Below, in pieces: positions 45,884 to 57,030 of a stretch of 64,000 nucleotides of DNA (its first letter is position 1; each line of letters starts with the position of its first letter). The stretch lies in contig OX328125.1 of NCBI GenBank assembly GCA_946811695.1, positions 106,153,847 through 106,217,846 of the forward strand, in the 5' to 3' direction. Origin of the DNA: Gonocerus acuteangulatus. Lineage: Eukaryota; Arthropoda; Insecta; Hemiptera; Coreidae. Below the pieces are notes generated by a model. That model worked only from the letters and a program-made list of their open reading frames with translations, ran no database searches and had not been told where the DNA came from. The translations under genes and the position numbers were made by a program.

Positions 45884-46171
45884 CGCACATGGTGCATTGC
45901 AGTTGCAAACCAGTTGCGTTGCAACTGAAATAAACCTTCAGTCCGCAAAGGGGTTTACTGGGAAAAGGCTTGTTGTAAATCAGTGGCGCCTATGTGCAGT
46001 AACAGTGGAGCGTTTATTTAGTGCGGTATGTGTTTGTTTTTAACGCGGTTCCTCCCTCCCTTCATAGGGAGGAACACCGTTTATAAGGTTGATCTCATGA
46101 AACAACCTAGACTAGAAAATTTTGCGTTTCAGAACCCCTAGAGTCCGAAAATAACGGTGGTTCAACTTTGT

Positions 46172-46221
<50 letters not shown>

Positions 46222-47745
46222 CTGTTCACTCATTTCCGGCCCCCCTAATGGTCCTATTTTGATGAAATTTGGTACAAAAATCGTTCGTCTGATTTGAAAC
46301 CTCAAGTTCGTTAACCAGAAGAATCCGCCCACCGGAACATTGTTTTTGGAGCGAATGTCGCGTGAATAAAATCGTTCCGCTTACTTCATATGCTTGCAAG
46401 TACTCGTTTTATAGGCTTATTGGCATAAGAAAACGAATGAAACCATTTTTAAGGCAATAGCTTTAACCGTTTTCGAGAAAATTGGAAAAATATTTGTTGA
46501 TTAACGTTTTTGGTTTGGGTACTTATAATCATGGGATTCAGTTGAAAGATATTCTGCATGTTCGAATTACATCAAAACTATTATGTTGAAATTTTGGTTA
46601 CGTTTGGAGTTCAGGAAGGGTTAGAATAAAATATTTTAATAACAGATATGAAAAGTTTTGGGAACTTTGTATACTTTCATTAATATCTCGAAAACGGTTC
46701 AGAATCTAGGTAAGCGAAAGGTTACCATTAGAAAGCTTACTAAATGCTCTACAAAAAAGATTCTGAAGAAAGTTTTGATTAAGCGATGTCAATCGGAGAA
46801 ATAAGTGCTTAAACTTTGAAGTAATTGATTTCTTTTATTCGAACGGTTCTTTTTGTCTGTTTTTATTTCTTGTTATTTTTTAATTGCTTATAGTTGGATA
46901 ATGTATTTGACAATAAAACAGATTAAGTAAAATAAGAAAAACAATTTATTGTTAGAAACATAGCTTGCCAAGAGAAAGAGATTCGAAGACGTCTTTTGAA
47001 TATTATCCATTGCCTTTATGCAGTTGGTTTTTTATTTTATTTTTTAATTGATTTTATTTGTAGAATTATTACTATAGTAGAAGAACACAAGAAAATGTGA
47101 AAAATTTTGATTTTTTTCAAGGCATTGAAATGTATGAAATAAATATCTCTAGAAGAGGATTCTGGGGTCTGGCGGACCCGACCAGGTAAAGTCATAAACC
47201 CTTTTGAACAAAGGTCGAACAAAATATTATCTGTTTCTATTCTAAGCTTTTCAAATTACAATAGGGATATGAACGGAACCGCGCTAAGATGATGCAGTTC
47301 CTGCGAGTCGGTCTTTTTAAGGCATTGGCTTCATCTGTGTAGCTTACAATGTCAGTCTCAGACGGAGAAGATGTTGTTAACTATTATCAATACTGAAGAC
47401 GGAGAAGAGCACAGAGAGAGCATTGGGTTCACCATTAGTTCAGCAAGAATCTGAACTCTATTTGTAGCAGCTAGAGAACTGTCTCAGTTAGATGGGAAGT
47501 ATAAATATTTTTACATAAAGACAAAACGCACCTTTTTGGAACTTACACGCTGGTTGGTCTTTCCTTAGAGAAGTCCACTGCAACCGTGGACCAACAGTCG
47601 CTTGTGACTGGTTTACGACTGGTTTGATATCGTCAATAACCAGTTGCGTGTCTCGTACGCCACCCCATTCAAATACATTGCCGAGGTCGCAAAGCAGTTT
47701 GCAACGGGCCTTGCAGAAGTCTCACCATGTGCGCTGTCTAATAAT
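45884..47745. mobile_element. DNA transposon remnant with CGCACATGGTG ends, split by a Helentron-like copy
   Basis: The left end CGCACATGGTGCATTGCAG (about 45890) and right end CACCATGTGCGC (about 47727-47738) are inverted. Subterminal motifs CCAGTTGC / GCAACTGA / TTGCAAAC recur many times on both sides (45900-45935 and 47580-47710). The interior is interrupted by the Helentron-like copy at 46040-47318. No TSD was defined. Repeated subterminal motifs suggest hAT or a similar superfamily. Confidence 0.45.
46040..47318 (-). mobile_element. Helentron-like element, full-length copy 9
   Basis: The minus-strand 5' end AAAAAGACCGACTCGCAGG at 47318 is followed by CTTAGCGCGGTTCCGTTC. A (TA)n tract lies at 46172-46217, and a hairpin (plus-strand GGTTCCTCCCTCCC / GGGAGGAACACC, 46047-46077) ends GCGTTAA. 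It lies inside another transposon remnant and is therefore younger than it. Confidence 0.75.
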
Positions 47746-48249
47746 GTTCTATTAGTCAAAACATTAGCAATGTATTTCAAGATGATCAAAATGTTAATAT
47801 TTCAGGGTCTTCTTGTGGATTATTGTTTCACATTGAAGTATTGTGGACTTCAAGCAGGTACGTGTGTACTTTTATCTATATAAATAGGAAGCCAGAAATT
47901 TCATGGACTCCTAATACAACAGAAAGTGTTTAGTACTCTTTTCAACCTGAGAAGATCAGGCACTGATAGTGATAACGATGTCTTGCTAGAAAAAAAACTG
48001 ATTCCCGTAACATGCTTCGAAGGCCCAGAGGGACAGATACCATAGAGGTATCCGACGCATGACTATACGGCACACTAGGGAGATAGTGTGGTCACCTGCT
48101 CCACACTATGCTCCGGGCGGCTGATTTTCCACTTTGCAAGTTCCCATTAATAACATGATAAAAGTTTGGGTTGTCCTAGGGACGGTCATTGAGGCTGAAT
48201 CCAACCCACGAACGAAGACACTAGAAAATAAACATCTATAGTGCTTGCT
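47746..48249. other. no recognisable gene
   Basis: Possibly the body of the tRNA-derived SINE whose head is at 48250-48316 (minus), since GTCGGATACCTCTATGG and similar non-AT-rich sequence continue downstream of the head. No coding region. Confidence 0.4.
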
Positions 48250-48316
48250 CGGGCTGTAAACTCAGGTCCTCCAGCATAGTAGACTAGTGCTCTACCACTG
48301 AGCCAATCTCACCCCT
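48250..48316 (-). mobile_element. tRNA-derived SINE head (second family)
   Basis: Minus strand GATTGGCTCAGTGGTAGAGC is a good box A; the expected box B is degenerate (GGACCTGAGTTTAC). It resembles the tRNA-like segment at 29912-29985. No GGCGC hairpin is attached. Confidence 0.5.
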
Positions 48317-49000
48317 ATGGATGTATTGTTTTTTATTTATTAATTATAGGTGCTCCGACTGCAAGGGCCATTAGCAACACTCGCTTTTTTCCTGAAGGAA
48401 GCGACGATTTGGAAACTTTTCGGCGATTATAAAAGTTTTCAACAAATATTAGACGAACCATTTAACCTAAACCTAAAACTAAAAGTAAATAAATAGGTTA
48501 TTTACATGCTTAATGACTAAAACTGACTTACACAATTGTCTTGTTTTTGTTAATATTCTTAGGAGGAAGTATAATGCTAAGATTTGTTACATTTTTTATT
48601 TATTAAGAGTTTCGCAACTTTTGGCGACTTGCTCTTTAACATACATCAAGATATTACAAAATACTTTTTGCACATTGTATATATAACAAGTCAGTACATT
48701 TTATGAGCATAGCTAGTACATTAGTGAGCTAATTAATAATAACAATAACATGTTTTATATAATATATTTCACAATAACAATACGGTAATATGATAGATAT
48801 TAAATAAAGTGTGAAGAGGGGAAAAAAAAAAAAAAAAAGTGGGGGGGGGGAGGGTAGAAGAGGTAAGATTATATTGGAGATAGGGCTTTGTATTTAAATG
48901 TGGGTTAATTAACTTAATTTCTTAAAAATGTAAATGATTTTATAAAGGCTATTTCGTTCATTATTTTAAATTAACTTTAGGAGGTAAATTGGAGATAATG
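48317..49000. other. no gene; A and G homopolymers near 48821-48852
   Basis: A run of about 17 A is followed by GTGGGGGGGGGGAGGG. Part of this may be the 3' UTR of the LINE fragment at 49001-49400. Confidence 0.4.
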
Positions 49001-49400
49001 CTAGATTTTTGAATATAGGTTAATTGTCTTTAAGTGAGTTAGTATGGTGTTAATATGTGGACTATTTTCGGCAAGTAAGTCGTGTAAGTCGTGAGGAATT
49101 GTTAGGTAGTCTCGTAATCTGCAGTCAGTAAGTATGTGTTTAACTGTTAATGTCTCGTTACAACATGCGCATACAGGTCTGTCTTGTCGTTCCATTAGAT
49201 AGGAGTGCGTTAGTAAACTGTGTCCTAAGCGAAGTCTTGTAATAATAACTTGGTCTCGTCTTGTTAGGTTTTCTCTTGACCAGGGTATTATTGTATTTTT
49301 TATTTCCCGTAGTCGGAAATAGACCTGGAGTCTTCGTACCCGACGCAGTACATGTTGGCGTAACGAATATAATGAATCATTCCAACAAAGAGAACTAGGA
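49001..49400 (-). pseudogene. I-clade LINE pol C-terminus, 5'-truncated
   Basis: An open minus-strand frame reads DSLYSLRQHVLRRVRRLQ, LREIKNTIIPWSRENL, RRDQVIITRLRLGHSLLTH, SYLMERQDRPVCACCNETL and TVKHILTDCRLRDYL, stopping at 49001. It contains the R.R.GH..LTH.YLM and C.CC..H..C signatures of I-clade pol. It is unbroken over about 130 codons but lacks RT and RNase H. Confidence 0.8.
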
Positions 49401-49738
49401 TTACTTGGAAAGGATGTGTATGATGGATGAATGATGGGACTTATGAATGAAGAGCGGGTTTTATGAATGGGTTAGTATGGACATGCGCACTCCACCTTAA
49501 CGCCCCCTCTAGTACACACCCACTACAGATTCCTGTTTCTTACTCTGGTTTGTTGTTAGGGAAGTATCAGATCATCTAATATGTAATGTCAGTTTTTAAT
49601 ATTCTCTCTAATTATGTTCCCTCCTTTCCAATTTATTTTTTTTTTACATTTTTTATTTATTATAGCATTAAATAAACTTCTATTTATCATGTTTTGGTTG
49701 GTGAAACTTATTTATTCCGTGCTGATATTTCATTTGAA
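49401..49738. other. no recognisable gene
   Basis: Flank between the LINE fragment and the mariner remnant. No features supported. Confidence 0.4.
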
Positions 49739-50085
49739 ATGGATCTTCCAAGACACCACTTACGCAATATTATGCTTTGGGAATTCGATAAAGGAGAAAA
49801 TGCAGCTTCAACTGATGGAAAACCTGTAGAAATATATGGCGAAAATGTCATTAGTGAGCAACAAGTACAGCGGTGGTTTGAACGATTTCGAGCTGGAAAC
49901 CGTAAGCTTCAAGTCGAGCCTCGTACAGGTCTAGCAACAGAGCTTGACGACCAACTCCTGCAGGCTACTGTAGAAGAAAATCCTGTTGAAGCAGTCGAAG
50001 AACTAGCAGAAAAACCTGGATTGACTCATTCTCCACATTGACCGTCCACCGACAGTATTTGGGATTAGACAAGCGCGCCGAGGCT
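49739..50085 (+). pseudogene. mariner transposase N-terminal (DNA-binding) fragment
   Basis: From ATG at 49739: MDLPRHHLRNIMLWEFDKG, then ISEQQVQRWFERFRAGN, EPRTGLATELDDQLL, and AVEELAEKPGLTHS. This is the paired helix-turn-helix domain of mariner transposases (typical ..RWF.RFR.G.. and EPR.GR). The GRP linker motif is altered (GLA). A frameshift near 50033 separates it from TLTVHRQYLGLDKRAE in the next frame, after which the catalytic DD(D/E) part is absent. Confidence 0.85.
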
Positions 50086-50150
50086 GAATTTTCAGGCGGC
50101 ACGCCGGACTAAAATGGGCGGCGGCGGCGGCGCGCGCGGCGTGGGCTATT
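50070..50150. other. GC-rich island
   Basis: GGCGGCACGCCGG and GGGCGGCGGCGGCGGCGCG stand out from AT-rich DNA. It resembles the island at 56250-56345 in composition and GGCGCGC words, and may be the end of a DNA transposon. Confidence 0.4.
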
Positions 50151-50191
50151 TTTTTAATCCCCAAGGGAGATGATACAATTTTAATTACAAT

Positions 50192-50236
<45 letters not shown>

Positions 50237-50308
50237 TACAGATGGAATGGTTGGGATTCGGCTAAATAAACCTCAATATGATTTTGTTTTAAAAAAATCT
50301 ATATTTCG

Positions 50309-50342
50309 GACGTTTCGGCTACTCATTGGTAGCCTTCGTCAG
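50309..50342 (-). ncRNA. hammerhead ribozyme motif, left arm of the PLE
   Basis: Minus strand CTGACGA, A, GGCTAC-CAATGA-GTAGCC, GAAAC, GTC. The core is intact. Stem II differs from family A at one pair (G-C there, A-U here), a compensatory change. Confidence 0.75.
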
Positions 50343-50851
50343 CTAAAATGACAAAAAAAGAAATTAATACAGAAACAATCAAGAAAAATTTATAATTGTG
50401 ATAGGGAACAGAACTATAGATACAGTTTAACTTATAACAGAACATATCGTCTTAAAATTCTTAGAATGAGTAGAATGAAAAAGAAAATAGGTACAGTAAT
50501 TGATTTTAATAGTAATTAGTAACATTAATTGATTTTACAAAGAAATAAGAGAACTATATACCAATGACAAATATAGTAGCTAATAGTAACATTAATTAAT
50601 TTTACAAAGAAATAAGATACTACATACCAATGGAAATGCCGAGCGGCAGAGGAAGACCAAGGTTGGCAATTAAGTAACCATTGTGAAAGTGTCTAAGGAA
50701 AAAAGGAATCTGCAAGGGGTATATGTAACTGGAAACAAGCAAGAGGTGGGGGAAAACGGGCGGTAGGATCAAACAGATGTTTATGACATTTTATGACAGG
50801 AAAGGAGAAAAAGGTGTTAATGGAAGGATACCCAAGGGGCAAGGTCAAAAT

Positions 50852-52376
50852 CTAGGTAGGTGGTCGGGCGAGTATTTGGAAAATATTAGCGTACATAGGA
50901 GAAATGCCTTGTTGGTCAGTTTTGTAATTTATATTGTTTTTGTTTAAGTTTATGTGTACACATTCCGAGATCTGTAGTCTTTTTTTGTTACGTTGTGTAG
51001 AAAGAATTTTCGTGTCGTCGAAGTTAAAAGTGTGTTTTTGTGTAATGGCGTGTTTTGCAAGTGCAGATTTATCTATTTCTTTATTAGTGATGGTTCGTTT
51101 ATGTTGTGTAAGACGTGAGTGAATGTCATTTATGGTTTCTCCTATGTATACACCATTACAGGAAGGGGTTTGGCAAGGGACTTGGTAAACACATCGGGTT
51201 GTATGTTCAAAAGGGATGGGATCTTTGAGTTTGGTGTAGAGGGTTTTGAGTTTGTTGGTAGTTTTCAAACCAAAGTTTAGGGAAGGGTAGGATTTTTTAA
51301 TTGTCTTTGTAAGTTTATCAGTCAGTCCAGGTGTAAATGGTAGAGATCGGAACATTTGGGAACTGGGAGTTAGGGAAGAATTGGGAGAGATAGTGCTGGA
51401 AGGTTGGGATTTTACTTTTTTAACAAGGGATTTTATGAGGTTGGGGGGAAATTGGTTGCGTGCCAATATATCTGAGGCGATATTAATATTTTTATTGTGG
51501 AAGGAAGCATGGGATAGGGAGAGAACTCGGCGAAGGAGATTTCTGGCTACATTAATCTTGAGGTGGTAAGGATGGGATGAATGAAAATTAAGTAACCGTC
51601 CCGAGTATGTGGGTTTTGTGTACCAGTCAGTAATAATAGTACCGTCAGTCTGTCTAATTAGTAAGATGTCCAAGTATGGGAGCTGTCTGTCCTGTTCTAT
51701 TTCGACTGTAAATTGAAGCCTAGGGTGAAAGGAATTGAAACAGGTAAGTATGTCTGTTAGTCTGTTTGGGTTAATCATCAGCAAAAGATCGTCTACGTAT
51801 TTGCAGATGAATGAGATGTCATGGGGAAACTGTGGGACGAGGGAGTTGAGAAGATCGTTGAGAAGGATTGAGGATAAATCGAGTGCAAGGCAGTTGCCCA
51901 TGGCTAGACCTTCAATTTGTTTATAGAATTTCCCATCATATTTAAAAAAACCGCTGTTAACACAAAGTTTTAGACTTTCTATAAACAGATCAAAGGATAG
52001 AGGGCTATGGAGGTGGAGGGTGGGCCAATGGTTTTCGATAATTTCTAGCGTTTTGGCTAGTGGGACGTTAGTGAATAAGGATGTGGCATCAATGGAAACT
52101 AAAATGTGGCCGTGGGGAATGGTTAGGTTGGATAATTTAGAAATTAGGTCAAAAGAATTTTTTATATCATAGGGATTATTATGGCTAAGTATTTGTAATG
52201 AGGGAAGAAGAAATTTACTGAGGCTGGAAGAGGGAGAATCTATATTGGCAATGATGGGACGAAGGGGATTACCAGGTTTGTGGATTTTGGGGAGGCCATA
52301 GGCACGCGGTGGGAGGGAATTGTGGGAAATTAAGAAGGTCTTAGTGGATTTGTCGATTTCGTTAGAGTTCGACCTC
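50852..52376 (-). CDS. PLE reverse transcriptase with GIY-YIG endonuclease, 5'-truncated (minus copy)
   Basis: The open frame enters at 52376 (NEIDKSTKTFLISHNSLPPR) and runs to 50852 without a stop, about 508 codons; the first ATG is at 51901. Motifs: RAYGLPKIHKPGNPLRP; VSIDATSLFTNVP (motif A); KQIEGLAMGNCLA (motif B); CKYVDDLLLMI (motif C); PYLDILLIR; DWYTKPTYSGR; linker; CVYQVPC...CNGVYIGET with R and SALAKHA downstream (GIY-YIG). The N-terminal RT part is missing. The domains are otherwise intact and could be functional in a full-length copy. Confidence 0.92.
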
Positions 52377-53523
52377 TATCCTTTGATCTGTTTATAGAAA
52401 GTCTAAAACTTTGTGTTAACAGCGTTTTTTTAAATATGATGGGAAATTCTATAAACAAATTGAAGGTCTAGCCATGGGCAACTGCCTTGCACCCGATTTA
52501 TCCTCAATCCTTCTCAACGATCTTCTCAACTCCCTCGTCCCACAGTTTCCCCATGACATCTCATTCATCTGCAAATACGTAGACGATCTTTTGCTGATGA
52601 TTAACCCAAACAGACTAACAGACATACTTACCTGTTTCAATTCCTTTCACCCTAGGCTTCAATTTACAGTCGAAATAGAACAGGACAGACAGCTCCCATA
52701 CTTGGACATCTTACTAATTAGACAGACTGACGGTACTATTATTACTGACTGGTACACAAAACCCACATACTCGGGACGGTTACTTAATTTTCATTCATCC
52801 CATCCTTACCACCTCAAGATTAATGTAGCCAGAAATCTCCTTCGCCGAGTTCTCTCCCTATCCCATGCTTCCTTCCACAATAAAAATATTAATATCGCCT
52901 CAGATATATTGGCACGCAACCAATTTCCCCCCAACCTCATAAAATCCCTTGTTAAAAAAGTAAAATCCCAACCTTCCAGCACTATCTCTCCCAATTCTTC
53001 CCTAACTCCCAGTTCCCAAATGTTCCGATCTCTACCATTTACACCTGGACTGACTGATAAACTTACAAAGACAATTAAAAAATCCTACCCTTCCCTAAAC
53101 TTTGGTTTGAAAACTACCAACAAACTCAAAACCCTCTACACCAAACTCAAAGATCCCATCCCTTTTGAACATACAACCCGATGTGTTTACCAAGTCCCTT
53201 GCCAAACCCCTTCCTGTAATGGTGTATACATAGGAGAAACCATAAATGACATTCACTCACGTCTTACACAACATAAACGAACCATCACTAATAAAGAAAT
53301 AGATAAATCTGCACTTGCAAAACACGCCATTACACAAAAACACACTTTTAACTTCGACGACACGAAAATTCTTTCTACACAACGTAACAAAAAAAGACTA
53401 CAGATCTCGGAATGTGTACACATAAACTTAAACAAAAACAATATAAATTACAAAACTGACCAACAAGGCATTTCTCCTATGTACGCTAATATTTTCCAAA
53501 TACTCGCCCGACCACCTACCTAG
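52375..53523 (+). CDS. PLE reverse transcriptase with GIY-YIG endonuclease, 5'-truncated (plus copy)
   Basis: Near-identical inverted copy, entering at SFDLFIESLKLCVNS. One base is missing in the T run near 52428 (GCGTTTTTTT against GCGGTTTTTTT in the other arm), which shifts the frame; ATG at 52474 reopens the correct frame for 349 codons. Those residues match the minus copy except Leu7 to Pro. YVDD is at residues 35-38 and GVYIGET at 250-256. The near-identity implies recent duplication or gene conversion between arms. Confidence 0.92.
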
Positions 53524-54032
53524 ATTTTGACCTTGCCCCTTGGGTATCCTTCCATTAACACCTTTTTCTCCTTTCCTGTCATAAAATGTCATAAACATCT
53601 GTTTGATCCTACCGCCCGTTTTCCCCCACCTCTTGCTTGTTTCCAGTTACATATACCCCTTGCAGATTCCTTTTTTCCTTAGACACTTTCACAATGGTTA
53701 CTTAATTGCCAACCTTGGTCTTCCTCTGCCGCTCGGCATTTCCATTGGTATGTAGTATCTTATTTCTTTGTAAAATTAATTAATGTTACTATTAGCTACT
53801 ATATTTGTCATTGGTATATAGTTCTCTTATTTCTTTGTAAAATCAATTAATGTTACTAATTACTATTAAAATCAATTACTGTACCTATTTTCTTTTTCAT
53901 TCTACTCATTCTAAGAATTTTAAGACGATATGTTCTGTTATAAGTTAAACTGTATCTATAGTTCTGTTCCCTATCACAATTATAAATTTTTCTTGATTGT
54001 TTCTGTATTAATTTCTTTTTTTGTCATTTTAG

Positions 54033-54066
54033 CTGACGAAGGCTACCAATGAGTAGCCGAAACGTC
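54033..54066 (+). ncRNA. hammerhead ribozyme motif, right arm of the PLE
   Basis: CTGACGA, A, GGCTAC-CAATGA-GTAGCC, GAAAC, GTC. A weak helix I is possible between ATTTTAG before and CGAAAT after. Confidence 0.75.
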
Positions 54067-54173
54067 CGAAATATAGATTTTTTTAAAACAAAATCATATT
54101 GAGGTTTATTTAGCCGAATCCCAACCATTCCATCTGTACTTATCACCTCGACGGCTAACTATCTAATCATCAT

Positions 54174-54174
54174 G

Positions 54175-54210
<36 letters not shown>

Positions 54211-54232
54211 ACATATATACACACACACATAT

Positions 54233-54277
<45 letters not shown>

Positions 54278-54368
54278 TATATAAGTGGTATGCTGATTGT
54301 TGCATGAGACTTGCAGACAGTAATAAACTCCCTTCTTGCAGGGTTACTGTAAGGAGGAAACAAATAAA

Positions 54369-54441
<73 letters not shown>
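54174..54441. repeat. (TA)n tracts around a short unique segment
   Basis: TA runs at about 54174-54200, 54236-54276 and 54377-54439 surround CTTGCAGACAGTAATAAAC-type sequence. GAAATATCAAACATATAT near 54200 is inverted as ATGTTTGATATTTC near 54441. Confidence 0.85.
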
Positions 54442-54442
<1 letters not shown>

Positions 54443-55343
54443 GTTTGATATTTCACAGGCTCAAAAATGGTCGATTTTTATGAGCTTTGGTACAAAAATC
54501 GTCTAATTTGAAACGTCAAGTTCGTTAACCAGCAGAATCCGTGCTCTGGAACGGGTTTTGGCACGAAATTCGCGCGAAAAACATCACAACACTTACGTTT
54601 TCGGGTTTATGTCCTTGGAGATATTCGCTTAATAGGTTCCTTAACATACGAAAACGAAGGAAACTATTTTTAAGGCAATATCTGTAACAGTTTTTGAGAT
54701 TGAACAGTGTTCTACGTGTTTAAAATTCATCTAAACTAAGATGTTGGGATTTAAGGAAAAAAAATTAAAAATTTTTTTTTTTTTTTAAATTTTGAGAACA
54801 TGAAAAATGTTGGGATCTTCGTATTCTTTCGTAAATATCTTGAAATCTATTGGAAAGTCGTGGCAAAGAGAAGGTGCCCATTCGAAAAATGCCTTTAAAA
54901 AATGGTTCTATAGCAATTTTCGATGAGGTGATGTCAATCGGAGAAATAAGGGCTCAAAACTTCGAAAGCGTTTGTTTTGTTCTTTTGAAATTTTTTTTTT
55001 TTTGTGTGTGTTTGTTTATCTCACTTTTTAATTGATTATTTTAAATTGAAATTATCAGTAAAATTAGTCTTATAGTAAAATAAGGCAAGAAAATGAGAAA
55101 CTTAATGATAATAGTGTTTCCGCAGTCCGAACGATGAGAACACTGGAGAGTAATTTTCGCTTAGGGTACTCTCAGTTTCCTGTTGTGGCTCCTTGAAATT
55201 CTTTCTGTTTGAGATTTTATTTTATATTTTTAACGAAACCTCATATCCTTTCAATAACTGTATTTATTCCTTTGCTAATAGCTCTAGGGATATGAACGGA
55301 ACCGTGCTGAGATGACGCAGTTCGAGCGAGTCGGACATTTTTT
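54442..55343 (-). mobile_element. Helentron-like element, copy 10, 3'-truncated
   Basis: The minus-strand 5' end is near 55343 (TGTCCGACTCGCTCGAACTG, then CAGCACGGTTCCGTTC). The body continues to TACCAAAGCTCATAAAAATC at the (TA)n. The hairpin end is missing beyond the TA tract. Confidence 0.68.
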
Positions 55344-55548
55344 TAGTTTTTCTCTTCAATTGCAAGGTTTCCCTCAAAATACTTCCCACAAAAGCTGGAT
55401 TTATTTGTTGAGTTAAAGAGCATGTTTATATATAATTATTTTATTTTACGCTCCTCCGAAACAAACTTAGTCATTTTCCAATCAAATATCACAACACTCA
55501 AGTGTTTACTGGATCAGAAGGTAAGCTCAAAATGGCGCCAGCAGGACA
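55344..55548. other. no recognisable gene
   Basis: Unassigned sequence before the hAT element. Confidence 0.4.
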
Positions 55549-55556
55549 CCACGCAG

Positions 55557-56197
55557 TAGGGATGGACGATAGTCGATAGTTGAGCACTATCGATAGGCCG
55601 ATACTATCGGTTAAAAATATCGATACTATCGATAGTGGCTTTCCCTATCCTTACATACCTGTGCTATAAAGAATTTAATGTTATTGAATTGAATTATCTA
55701 TTACTTGCAGGATTAGGTATATTTATAAGATTACACAAAGGTTTAAAACGAAAAACGTATTTATTTAAATTTATTAAAAGCATTTTTAAAGAAAAAAATA
55801 TCAAGAGGCACAAAGTGCAATTATTTTGAACTGTTTTAGTTTTTCTCCTTGAGCCACAAATTACCAGAAAGGAAGACCAACATTTCCACTTTTTTTGGCT
55901 CAGTCTGATCCGCAGCTCAGAAACGAATTTTCCAGCGGCTGAAAATACACGTTCTTCCAGGCTACAGACGAGCCTGGAACACAAAGGTATTTTCTGGCTA
56001 CATTACGTAGTTGGTTGTATTCACCAGACGGTTATTTTTCAGTATTTAATTCACCAGACGTGTCAGTATTTAATACCACAGCCCTCCAGATGCTGAGGAC
56101 TTCAATTATAGAAAAAAAGCAAAAAAAAATATCGATAGTTATGACAATCGATAGCTACTATCGAGAGTCATGAACTATCGACTATCGCCCATCCCTA
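55557..56197 (-). mobile_element. internally deleted hAT transposon
   Basis: TIRs TAGGGATGGACGATAGTCG and CGACTATCGCCCATCCCTA, with further subterminal TATCGATA/ACTATCG repeats. The 8-bp TSD is CCACGCAG (55549-55556) / CCACGCAA (56198-56205), 7 of 8. TAGGGATGG-type ends and 8-bp TSDs are typical of hAT. It keeps the end of a transposase gene on the minus strand. Confidence 0.88.
55844..55984 (-). pseudogene. hAT transposase C-terminal dimerisation (hATC) remnant
   Basis: The minus frame reads SLEERVFSAAGKFVSELR, RIRLSQKK, then after a one-base frame change in an A run VEMLVFLSGNLWLKEKN and stop. This is the hATC motif (S..ERVFS.AG....RR.RL....E.LVFL.). The rest of the transposase, including the DDE residues, is deleted. 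Confidence 0.85.
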
Positions 56198-56205
56198 CCA
56201 CGCAA

Positions 56206-56345
56206 TACAATCGCTTTCCTCCCCTCACCCATCTCCTACACCCTTTCGTCCAGATCGGCGCGCCGACAGAATAGGCTCGGCGGTGGCGGCGCCAACAAAA
56301 CTCGGCGTGGCGTAGCGGCGCCGGCGCGGCGCGCATGTCTATTTG
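56206..56345. other. GC-rich island, possible transposon end
   Basis: GATCGGCGCGCCGACAG at 56254 and GGCGCCGGCGCGGCGCGC near 56315-56335, with repeated CGGCG(T/G)GGCG words. It is related in composition to 50070-50150. Confidence 0.4.
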
Positions 56346-56811
56346 GGATGGTCTGATATAAACTGTGTTTTGGCACATTCTGAAGATGTTGAGGTTGCAC
56401 TCATTAAAGAATTTTTGAAAGTTTTCTTCAAATCATCATCGATCCTACATACTATACATACCATACATCGTTTGACCAGGCGATTTATTAATTGCCATTG
56501 CGAATGCTAATCTGAAGTAATAATGAGCCAAAAAATATGTAGGGGGTGGGAGAAAGATTATTGTGTGAAAAAGACAAGAGACCGGCTTCGTCCTCATCCT
56601 TTTTTCATTTTTTTTTATCATTTTTGAAAAAGGATTGTTACAAACAATACCTCTTTTGTGGCAAACTAAACTCGTATCATTCTTTGCTCACATCTCGGAG
56701 CAATATGCTTTGTGGTCTGGTCATTCGTTGTGAGTGATAACGTAATATGCTGATATCCACAAAATTGTTGAATTTAATGAAGATTTTTTATTTCTCCAGA
56801 AAAATTCATTA
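56346..56811. other. no recognisable gene
   Basis: Unassigned sequence; no supported feature. Confidence 0.4.
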
Positions 56812-56922
56812 GTGGCTTGCAGTGTTGGGCAAAAATCATTCAGACTAATGAGTAATAAATAATGAATAAATCTGTTATATCATTCTAAATAATGAATAAT
56901 TTTTCGTTCATTATTCAGTCAA

Positions 56923-56979
56923 CCGGCGTTAATAGCCCATTGTTGATACGCCGTTAAACCTTAAACAAAAAAAAAAAAA
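56923..56979 (+). mobile_element. hairpin-only retroposon 4
   Basis: CCGGCGTTAATAGCCC...GATACGCCGTTAAACC then TTAAAC and an A run, only 57 bp. The perfect 13-bp TSD ATTATTCAGTCAA lies at 56910-56922 and 56980-56992. The stem is CGGCGT/ACGCCG, a compensated change from CGGCGC/GCGCCG. Confidence 0.9.
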
Positions 56980-57030
56980 ATTATTCAGTCAATTAAATGA
57001 ATAACGTAACTTTTTATTTTTATTCATTAT

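Larger units (their letters stand above)
50234..54172. mobile_element. Penelope-like element, 3.9-kb inverted dimer
   Basis: Two arms, 50234-52002 and 52375-54141, are almost identical reverse complements separated by about 370 bp that belong only to the left copy. Each arm has, toward its outer end, the RT C-terminus, a GIY-YIG endonuclease, a 3' UTR, a hammerhead motif and TAGCCGAATCCCAACC. The right side adds the tail ATCACCTCGACGGCTAAC seen in other PLE copies. It is inserted in (TA)n. Both copies are 5'-truncated, at different points, and meet head to head. GIY-YIG plus YVDD-type RT defines endonuclease-positive PLEs. Confidence 0.92.

Noticed and set aside
50934..51122. Plus-strand frames opposite the PLE coding region (and their mirror at 53253-53441)
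   Set aside because: Antisense shadows that appear in both arms only because the arms are inverted copies.
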